From Strongyloides papillosus (lineage: Eukaryota > Nematoda > Chromadorea > Rhabditida > Strongyloididae): DNA of 64,000 nt. The stretch spans positions 744,001 through 808,000 of the forward strand of contig SRSI01000079.1 of the NCBI GenBank assembly GCA_005656395.1, read 5' to 3'. The position numbers and the translations under genes are program-made. The notes under the pieces are model-generated. The model saw nothing but the letters and a program-made list of their open reading frames with translations, was not told the origin of the DNA and made no database searches. Positions within the stretch are counted from its first letter, which is position 1. Each line of letters starts with the position of its first letter. Below are positions 56,202-64,000 of this stretch, piece by piece.

Positions 56202-59074
56202 GTGGATAAAATGCTCAAACTTCTCTGGATATTGGCTGTATACTCAATCTACATATGCTCTTGTCATGGATCTGATGATTACAAAAAGCAATTTAAATAT
56301 TTTTATAATGACTACAATTGCAGTAACTATAAATTTCATGAAAGTTTTCCTAGAAAGCATAATGTCAAGAGCAATACTGAAATTATTGCAATAAAATGTC
56401 CAACAGAACATATTGAGAAAGAAAAATGCTCCAATTTAAAAGGATACACTTACATTATTATCTACTTCAAAAGTAGTAGTGATGTAAAAGAATCCCTTAT
56501 TTTTGGAAGCAAAGAAGGACGTCGATATGACTGGAGAATTTACGATATAAAAAAAAATGAAAAAAAAAAGATAATTAACTGTATCGATGTTATGAGAGGA
56601 GATCCAAGAAATTCATTGACTGTGAAATGGGAACACAGTATTAGCCGTAACAGTGGATCTGAAATAGATATAAAAAGAAAAGAGGATTTCAATATTATGT
56701 CACATACTTATCAAGATAGTATATTACGTATGAATGTTAAAGAGAAGACATTCGTATTTGGTGCAGGATTAAGTTATCGAGAATTTAATTCAGAACATTC
56801 AAGAATATATAAAGGAGATGTACTATTTACATTCAACGCTAACGAAATCAATTCCGAAGATGTTGAATTTCAAGAGCCAATTGGTATAACACAGGTTTAC
56901 CATCCTCCTCCGTTTATTGACATACAAAATGATCTAACAATAAAAGTCAATGCCAAAAATAAAGAATGGTGTCTCGTTGAACCACATAAATTCCCTTTTA
57001 CATTAAAAATCAAATTAGCATTTAATGGTACCACTAGTCAACCTAATTTCTTCGATTATGAGAATATAACTGTGTCTTATTTGAAGTATTCGAAGGATAA
57101 CAAGTTAAGAGAAATCAAAAAAGATATTCTAAAACCAAATAGTCCCAACACAAGGAATATTTTATTAAATGAATCAGCAATCATTAAATTAAATTACTTT
57201 TGTGATAATTGTATAGAAGGTGGAATAGATATTGTGCAAAATATGATTATTGGAAAAAAATTTGACTTTGAAAATAAAGTTCTCCCTTCTGTAGAGTATT
57301 TGTATGACAAATTAAACTTTGAAGCAAACTGCTCTATGAATTTAAATATCTTCACTCAACTCAAGGCTGTTTCTTTTGATGATGAACTTATTGAAGTTCA
57401 AGCTCTCCATGGAGCAAACGATGAAGCAAAAGGGAATTTTAGTTTGAGTAATGGTGTTGTTAAATTTAAAAATACAAATCCAAATGGAATTATAAAATGT
57501 ACTTATATATATCCTGCTGGCGAATTTCATACGTCACAAACATATAAATCTTTTAAAGATGAAGAAATGCCTTCTATAACATATGTTTACGATAAATTGT
57601 TCTTCAAACCAAATTGTTCTATGAGCCAAGGTAAATCTGTCACTCTGAAGACTGTTTTATTTAATAATGAAAAGATTGAAGCTGCAAAACTTCAAGGAAC
57701 AGGTGGTAATCAAAAAGGAAATTTCAAGAAGGATAATAAATTTGTTGTTTTTTACTGGGACCAATCCAAATGGGGCATTGTCTTGTACTTATCAACTTCC
57801 TTATGGAGAAATTTCAAAGTATCAAAAGTATAAATCTTTCAAGGATCAAAAATATCCCTCCTTTTACATATCCTCGTGGTGGATTACGTCTTACACCAAA
57901 TTGTCCTATGGATCAAGGTGATTCTGTTAACCTAAAAACTGTTTCATTTGATGAAGAACGTGTTGAAGTTAGTGATCTCAACAGTAGAAGCGATAAAAGA
58001 AAAGGGAATTTCAAATCAGATGGGAAATTTGTTAACTTTTTGGGGACCAATCCAAAAGGAAAACTGTCTTGTGTTTTTAAATTATCTTATGGAGAAGTTT
58101 CAACAAATCAATCATATGGATATTTTTCGAATATAAATCACCCTATTATTAGGTATGCCTCCGATCAACTCGTCATTAGACCAAACTGTTCCATGGAGCC
58201 AGAAAAGAATGTTAATCTTGAAACAATCCTGTTCAACGATGAAAGTGTAGAAGCTGATTATCTTCAAAACACAGTCTCCAAGTTCAAAGGCAATTTTCAG
58301 CTAGAAGGAGGATTTGTCTATTTTAAGGATAACAATCCAAAAGGAAAATGCACTTGTGTCTATAAACTTCAGTTTGGAGAAATCAAAACATTCCAAGAAT
58401 ACCAGTCCATTGAAGATACAACTCTCCCCGATGTCAAATATGCTTATGATCAATTGAATTTCAACCCAAACTGTTCAAGGGAGGAGAATACCTACACTCA
58501 ACTCAAGACCATCAAACTAAATGATAAAACAATAGAAGTTGAGGGTCTCAATGATGCAGAATTAATTCAAATGGGTAATCTTAAGCCTACAAAAAATCTT
58601 CTTCTTTATACAGTTCAAAATCCAGAAGGAAAATTCAGTTGCATCTACAAAGTTCCTATTGGTGAAATAGAAAAGTCTCAAAACTACAAACCCATCTCAA
58701 ATGAAACTCTTCCTGTTGTGGAATATTCTTATAATGATCTAGGATATAATGCGAATTGTTCAAGATATCTAAATAGCTTTACACATCTCAGAGGTATTCA
58801 ATTTAAAGACGACAAGACAACAGTTGTAAGTCTCCAACGTTCAAGAGTTGGAGCGTTGGGAAGACTTAAGTTGGAGAAAGACTTTGTCATCAACACGGAA
58901 AAGAATCCAAATGGAACATTACGCTGCCTTTATGATGTTCCAATTGGAGAAGTTTTGGTAATAAAAGAGTTCAGAACTTTTAAGACAGGTGATGAGGAAA
59001 ATTCTTCAAAAAAGATGGGATATGTTGCTAGTATAATTTTTGGATATATGATTGTAATAAGTATGATGATTTAA
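56202..59074 (+). CDS. Six-repeat, probably GPI-anchored surface protein (frameshifted in repeat 2)
   Basis: A signal peptide (MLKLLWILAVYSIYICSCHG) starts the first frame, which runs to 57833. After an N-terminal domain with NTEIIAIKCPTEH and a middle domain with YENITVSYLKYSKDN, six tandem repeats of about 94 residues run from 57298 to the end. Each has [YF]-x-x-[DN]-x-L-x(4)-NC, a K-[TA]-[VI]-x-[FL]-[ND]-[DE] core, a GN[FL] site, NP-[NK]-G-x(3)-C-x-[YF] and P/Y-x-GE. The C-terminus (SSKKMGYVASIIFGYMIVIS..) is a short hydrophobic tail typical of a GPI-attachment signal. Two single-base insertions, near 57750 and 57860, both in repeat 2, shift the frame twice, and the rest (to 59074) is open. 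Homologous to the gene at 26696-28024, which has one repeat. No described family recognised. It is either a very recent pseudogene or affected by assembly error. Confidence 0.78.
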
Positions 59075-60195
59075 ATAATTAAATAAGATTGTGATATTAA
59101 ATGCAATGTATTGACTTTGAATAAAGTTTTAATTAATGTTTTGATTTGTTTTCTAAATTGAAAATATGAATATTTAAGCATTTATGGATTAAAATAACAA
59201 CGTTGCCTTGAAGATACATTATAAATTTCTATTCGCTAAATCAAAGTTTTTTAATAAAAAAGCCGAAACAAAGCAAAGAAAACCTTAAAACACTCATAAA
59301 TATTCAAATTTTGGTTAAATTACATTTGTTTCTGTGTGTAACATCGCATATAAATTATAATTTAAATAATCACGTTAAGAAAAGTCAATATGCAAATAAT
59401 ATTGAGAAATGCTATTAATTAAGTGAATTATCTATATATTTTACAATTTTTAAACCACTAGAATATTGTAAAAATTTACTACTTTTGTCATATCTCGAAA
59501 ATTAAATTTCATCTTTTACTAATTTTTTCTATTATATGATGAAGAATGCTTTATTTTTCATGCTATTGTTCTTTGTTTGCTATAGAAAACCAAATTCTGT
59601 CCATTTATAGTTGATTGAAGTTTGTATATAACACAAAAAATATACAAGATAGTGTATTTTAAAGTAGTTTTCTAAATAATAATGAAGAAAAAACTATTTT
59701 AACAACTTTTTTATTTTGATGTAGGTTTGAATTGATAAGATTCCAATGTGTTAAAAGTCTTAAAATCTTTTAAAATATATCAAAACTACATTACTACTTC
59801 TCTCTTTATTTAAATATTTGGAATATTTTGATCATTTTAATAATATTAAAAATTCCAACCACTTCGAAAATGTTTTTAGCAAATATGGATAATCTTATGA
59901 TAAAATAATGGTAATGAAAATATTTTAAGGAAACTTTCATTGACAAATATTATCTAGAAGTACTAAATAAAAAATAAAATGATATCATAAAAGTATGAGA
60001 TTATCATCTTCAAAATATTCTAAACTTTTTAAAGCACTATTTATGTTACCATGTTTGAAAATAGTAAGAGGAATATCCAATTAGAAATGTAATAAAGCTT
60101 CAAGTTGAGTTTTTGCACTAACATGATTATCTTTTTCCTTTATATCATACTTCATTCTGTTTTTGGAACCAACCATAACCTGGAAAATACCATTT
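59075..60195. other. AT-rich spacer
   Basis: About 1.1 kb downstream of the surface protein, no supported feature up to the hairpin. Confidence 0.5.
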
Positions 60196-60263
60196 CCATT
60201 GCACGGTAGACGGATTGTCTTGTGCAGATCTCCATAAGATGACTTCATCTACCATAGATTGGG
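60196..60263 (+). ncRNA. miRNA-precursor-like hairpin, copy 2
   Basis: 68 nt homologous to 28399-28464. The 5' arm shares TGCACGGTAGACGGATT exactly and CAGATCT lies in the loop region of both. The 3' arm (CTTCATCTACCATAGATTGGG) still pairs with the 5' arm through GGTAGA/TCTACC but with more mismatches and G.U pairs than copy 1. Confidence 0.35.
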
Positions 60264-60536
60264 TTATAAGAGTTTAAACATAAGTTAAAGTAGTGGTGGA
60301 AACTTGGTGATATTGTTAAGAACAATCATTTAGCTCCATTCCCTACTAATCTCCATCAGTCTAACTATTTCTGACGATTAATTCTAGAGACAGTAAAAAA
60401 GCTGAACAAAGAAATTTGCATTTTCCACAATGATAAAGAACACACTAAAATTACAATATTAGTACACGAATATAAAAATAGCGAAACATACACAATTTAA
60501 CATTTCGTTGTCTTATATAAAAATCCAAACAACGTA

Positions 60537-61463
60537 ATGGCTTGCCCAAATCCATCAAAATTCTTCCCAGTCGTCAAAGGTTTAGCACTAACAAAGGATG
60601 CCTTCAAAGGAAAAGTAGCCTTAATAACAGGTGGAGGTACAGGTATGGGTAAAGCAATGGCCAGAACAATATCCATGTTAGGGGGCGACGTTGCAATTGC
60701 ATCAAGAAAAATCGACACTCTCAAGGAGGTAGCAAAAGACATTGAAAAAGAAAGTGGAAGGCCAGTGTTACCAATTCAAACCGATGTTCGTGATACAGAA
60801 ATGGTCAAGAAATGCATAGATACAATTGAAACTGAATTTGGTAAAACTCCAAACGTTGTCATAAACAACGCAGCTGGAAATTTTATTTGTCCCTTCGAGA
60901 GGATGACTTCTAATGGCTTCAAGACGGTTGTAGATATTGTATTACATGGATCTTTTAATGTAACTCATGAAGTTGGGAGAAGAGTCATTAAAAATCAAAC
61001 TGAAGGTTGTTCATTCTTGTTCATATCTGCTAATTATGCCCGTAACACTGCTGAATTCGTGGCTCACAGTGGTGCTGCAAAAGCTGGTGTCGAGTCATTG
61101 GCTAGAACGCTCAACGGAGAATGGGGTAAATACGGCATGAGATTTAACATCATTAGTCCAGGCCCTATTCCAACAAAAGGAGGCTTTGGTAACCTAAGTC
61201 CTAAAGAAGTCCAAAAAAGCGTTGAACAAGTTTCTGAAAAAGTCCCAGCAGGTAGATGTGGAGATGTTCAGGAGGTAGCCAATTTAGCTGCATTCATTAC
61301 CAGTGACTATGCTTCATATATTGCCGGCGCAAACATCGATATTGACGGAGGTATGGCACAACTATTTGGAAACAGTGGAGTCGGTCCATATTATCATGGG
61401 TACACAAAAGAGGACTGGGAAAATGCAGCAAAAACTATTAAAGGAAGAAATGTAAATAAATAA
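60537..61463 (+). CDS. DECR1: 2,4-dienoyl-CoA reductase (short-chain dehydrogenase), mitochondrial type
   Basis: 308 residues, single exon. The Rossmann NADPH motif TGGGTGMG is at 31-38 and NNAAGNF at 110-116. The catalytic Tyr167 (ISANYAR) and Lys182 (GAAKAGVE) lie 15 apart, as in the DECR subgroup rather than the classical Y-x3-K. PGPIPTKGG and the C-terminal region ending GRNVNK fit as well. The enzyme reduces 2,4-dienoyl-CoA so that polyunsaturated fatty acids can enter beta-oxidation. The N-terminus is short (MACPNPSKFFPVV), so a mitochondrial presequence is not obvious and a peroxisomal or cytosolic location is possible; no C-terminal SKL is present. Two decayed copies follow downstream. 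Confidence 0.93.
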   Translation: MACPNPSKFFPVVKGLALTKDAFKGKVALITGGGTGMGKAMARTISMLGGDVAIASRKIDTLKEVAKDIEKESGRPVLPIQTDVRDTEMVKKCIDTIETEFGKTPNVVINNAAGNFICPFERMTSNGFKTVVDIVLHGSFNVTHEVGRRVIKNQTEGCSFLFISANYARNTAEFVAHSGAAKAGVESLARTLNGEWGKYGMRFNIISPGPIPTKGGFGNLSPKEVQKSVEQVSEKVPAGRCGDVQEVANLAAFITSDYASYIAGANIDIDGGMAQLFGNSGVGPYYHGYTKEDWENAAKTIKGRNVNK

Positions 61464-61869
61464 AAATGAATATTACCTTATCTATGTTAAAATCTATATT
61501 TAATTCATAAAATAAGTAATAAAAAACTAACTATTCTATCAGTGTTCCTCTGTAAAAAGGGACAATAAAAGATGTACATAAAAATACCAAAAATCACCCC
61601 ACCATCAAGGTTGATATTATCCTAAAATCTTTATTTCCCTTCTAAGGTAACCTTATTCCATGTAATCCTTTGCAGTTAGAAGTTCTGATATGATTAGAAA
61701 TTTAAAGTTGTTAAAAATTTTTATTAAATACATTATATACAATAAATATATACAATAAATAAATACAATCTAAATACAATTAAAAATAAGGTAGAAAAAA
61801 TATTTAAAAACCACAATGAGACTGCTCACTCTACATTTACCTCCCCTAATTAAGCCTGAACATTTTAGT
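61464..61869. other. 3' flank of DECR gene
   Basis: About 400 bases. Its first part is repeated after each of the two DECR pseudogenes (62250-62400 and 63110-63240), marking the edges of tandem duplication units. Confidence 0.6.
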
Positions 61870-62248
61870 AAAACAACGTCCATAGTAGTGCCGCAAAAAC
61901 CGGTGATGAACCAATGGAGAGTGGAGTGTGTATGAGGTCGTTGGTTTCCATCCTTATCCCAACAAAAGATGGTCTTGCACTACCACGCGCCTTTGGAGTC
62001 CAAAGCAGCACTCGAAGAGTTTCTAGAATGTTGCTGCAAGTAGATGTGATGATGTTCAAAAGGGGGCCGATAAACCTGCACTTGTTCCGAGTGATAGCGC
62101 TCCGTGAATTGCCGGTCCAAAAATCGATTTGACGGAGATATCCCACATCTACTTGGAAACGGTGGAGTCGGCCCATACTATCACGAGTACAAAAAACAGA
62201 TGCTAAAGGATGTCGCAGAAACTATAAAAAGGATAAATGTAAATAAAT
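61870..62248 (+). pseudogene. DECR pseudogene 1 (C-terminal part)
   Basis: Matches the last 125 codons of the upstream DECR gene with multiple frame changes and stops. Readable pieces include SSAAKTGDE (Lys site), a CDDVQK piece (GRCGDVQE in the gene), and near the end GDISHLLGNGGVGPYYHEY-like sequence and the INVNK terminus. Internal deletions shorten it. Confidence 0.85.
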
Positions 62249-62486
62249 AAAGATAAATATTACCTTTTCTGTATTAAGATCTATACTTAATTGATTAATT
62301 AAGTCGTAGAAAGCTAATTACCCCACCTATGTTCTTTTATAAAAAAGATGACACCAAAAATTGTGTACTCATAAAACAGCAAAAAAAAGAACATTCTACT
62401 ACAAAGGTTGACTTTATCTAAAAAACATTGTTTTTCTTCTTGGAACACCTTATTCTACGTAGTCCTTTTGTAGGGAAAGTTTAAAT

Positions 62487-63106
62487 GTGATCAAAAATTG
62501 TTTGATACGACTAAAACTGGACTTTTGTGGGACTTTAAATGTTGCCACAAATGATGGAACTGAGAATTCCATTCGTCCATTTGAAATAAAGATCCCTAAT
62601 GGTTTTAAAGTAGTTTTAGATGTTGCACCACATAGATCATTCAATGTAACTTATGAAATTTGCAGGAGAATAGTTAAGAATCACAATGGTCGTTGCTCTT
62701 CCTTGTTCATTTTTGCTAAGTGTCCCTCAATTTTCCTGAATTCTTGGCACATACTGGTTCTACAAAAAGCTGGTGTTTAATCAATAATGAGTGGTGCAAA
62801 TGTGGCGTAAGATTCAATATCACTACTCTGGGTTCTACTCCAAAAAAGGTGCTTTCGATAATCTAATTTCTCCTGGGACTCATAACAGCATTGAAAGGGC
62901 TTCTAGAAAAGTCATCACAGGTAGACATATAAGAGGAGACCGATAAACTACATCTGGTGTTAGTGACTTCGTTTCATATATTGCTGACCCTAACACCAAA
63001 ATTGACGGAGTTGTGCTGTGTCTATTATAAAAGTGGAATCAGTCCATAGTATCATGACTGTAACAAAAGAGATGCGAGTCGATGTAGCCATAACTAAAGA
63101 GAGATG
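62487..63106 (+). pseudogene. DECR pseudogene 2
   Basis: Begins at the part equivalent to residue 98 of the gene (IETEFGKTPN) and keeps GFKVVLDVAPHRSFNVTYEI and RRIVKNH in an open frame to 62780, then becomes riddled with stops (LQKAGV* and beyond). The NNAAGNF motif is destroyed. Ends with the equivalent of the C-terminus near 63106. Confidence 0.85.
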
Positions 63107-63661
63107 AAATGAAAGAATAAAATCAAGCATTGCCTTTTCTGTGTTAAAATCTATACTCTAATTGATAAAATAAAAGTAGTAAAAAACTAATTTTCTATCG
63201 ATGTTCTTTATTGAAATAAAAAGCGTACCAAAAAAATTTGTTGTTCAGTCATACAATGACAGACAAACGTTTCACCGCCAGAATCAACGATACCCAAAAG
63301 TCTGCCATTTCTTTTCTTTTTAGAATACTTTACTCTTTTAATCCTCTGAGTTAAAGGTTTTGTTTTGTACCACTATAAAAGCGTCGGTTACCTTCTCTAT
63401 TTATTATTTTACTTTTTGCGTCTATCATTGCAATATACCTTTCTTTCATCGTGATTTATTTTGTCTTTTTGTGGTGTTGTAAATTTTATTTTTTGTCCAA
63501 AGCTTCTTTTTACCCTTTCGATACTACACTTTTTTCGTGATGTCATTTTATTTATCACCAATAATTTATCAGTTGTTTAATTTCGTAGTTTTTAGTTCTA
63601 CTGGACTCTACTAGGATACTAATCGCAATACCTTAATATCCTTGTATATAAATTTTAACTA
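63107..63661. other. Intergenic region
   Basis: About 550 bases. The first 130 repeat the DECR 3' flank; the rest is presumed promoter of the following gene. Confidence 0.5.
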
Positions 63662-64000
63662 ATGAAAAGAATCAGTAATATAGTGGATACTCCAATTTAC
63701 CAGTTACCGGGAAGTGATAGGTACCAACACACGGAGGATGAAGCTGTATCTTCAATCCCAACTAAAAAGACTAAATTTGATGTAAGTGAAATAAACACCA
63801 TTCCAAATAATATGATGTTTTAGCGAGAGTTATCTAAGGAAAATGATGAGAATGCAAATAGACATGAAGGCTCCTCAACGGTCTTGAATTTCGTACTTAA
63901 TGTTGATGATGGACAGGACGTTGCTCCAAAGAGGTCAAAAACCACGAGGCGTCGAGGATTTCCTATCAAGGTAACAAGAATCAGAGCACGAAGGGATACA
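63662..64000 (+). CDS. First exons of an unidentified gene, cut by the window end
   Basis: Exon 1 (63662-63781, 40 codons, MKRISNIVDTPIYQLPGSDR..) ends at GAT|GTAAGT. A 42-nt intron ends TTTTAG, and exon 2 starts at 63824 in phase 0 (RELSKENDENANRHEGSS..). The frame is open to the window edge, although AAG|GTAACA at 63969-63975 could be another donor. The peptide is charged, with basic patches (KRSKTTRRRGF), suggesting a nuclear protein. No domain is complete enough to name it. Confidence 0.6.

Overview
The window reads as a chromosome segment from a nematode, most likely a member of the Strongyloididae (Strongyloides/Parastrongyloides-like). The non-coding DNA is very AT-rich. Almost all introns I could place are tiny (38-64 nt, GT..TTTTAG/TTTCAG), with one exception of about 220 nt. 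Genes carry few introns, and several lineage-restricted secreted or surface protein families sit among conserved housekeeping genes. The species assignment is inference from these traits; no diagnostic marker was seen.

Layout. 0-6.6 kb: the 3' end of an AMPK beta subunit gene, a BTB protein, a five-CUB type I membrane protein, and a repetitive Gly/Gln/Pro/Ala-rich secreted protein. 8.3-12.3 kb: three same-strand genes with short gaps, LAS1-like HEPN nuclease, TFIIF-alpha (RAP74) and TMEM42, a candidate operon. 12.4-21.5 kb: a rearranged block. The RAP74-promoter/LAS1 segment recurs twice as deleted relics, a membrane-protein gene is present as a truncated relic and as a longer copy, and a 3.3 kb unidentified pseudogene and a GPCR relic lie between them. 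20.1-23.1 kb: a fibronectin-III ectodomain ORF and a Thr-rich/Cys-rich/TM ORF that look like one receptor split by a frameshift.

26.7-60 kb holds scattered members of an apparently lineage-specific secreted or surface protein family: one intact at 26.7-28.0 kb, relics at about 30, 43-44 and 54.5 kb, and a six-repeat, probably GPI-anchored member at 56.2-59.1 kb. Two related hairpins resembling miRNA precursors lie beside the two largest members. Between them are a T-box pseudogene, tRNA-Glu(UUC), a coiled-coil protein, a type I membrane protein closely downstream of CTR9 (Paf1 complex), a chromodomain protein, tRNA-Pro(UGG), a complete Ty3/Gypsy-like LTR retrotransposon with identical LTRs (46.2-51.5 kb), and a foldback element (53.4-54.3 kb). 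60.5-64 kb: a 2,4-dienoyl-CoA reductase gene followed by two decayed tandem copies, then the first exons of an unidentified gene.

The conserved genes cover transcription (TFIIF-alpha, CTR9, chromodomain), rRNA processing (LAS1-like), energy sensing (AMPK beta) and fatty-acid oxidation (DECR). They do not form one pathway. The accessory material (surface repeat family, CUB and FN3 receptors, transposons, relics) is where the window is unusual.
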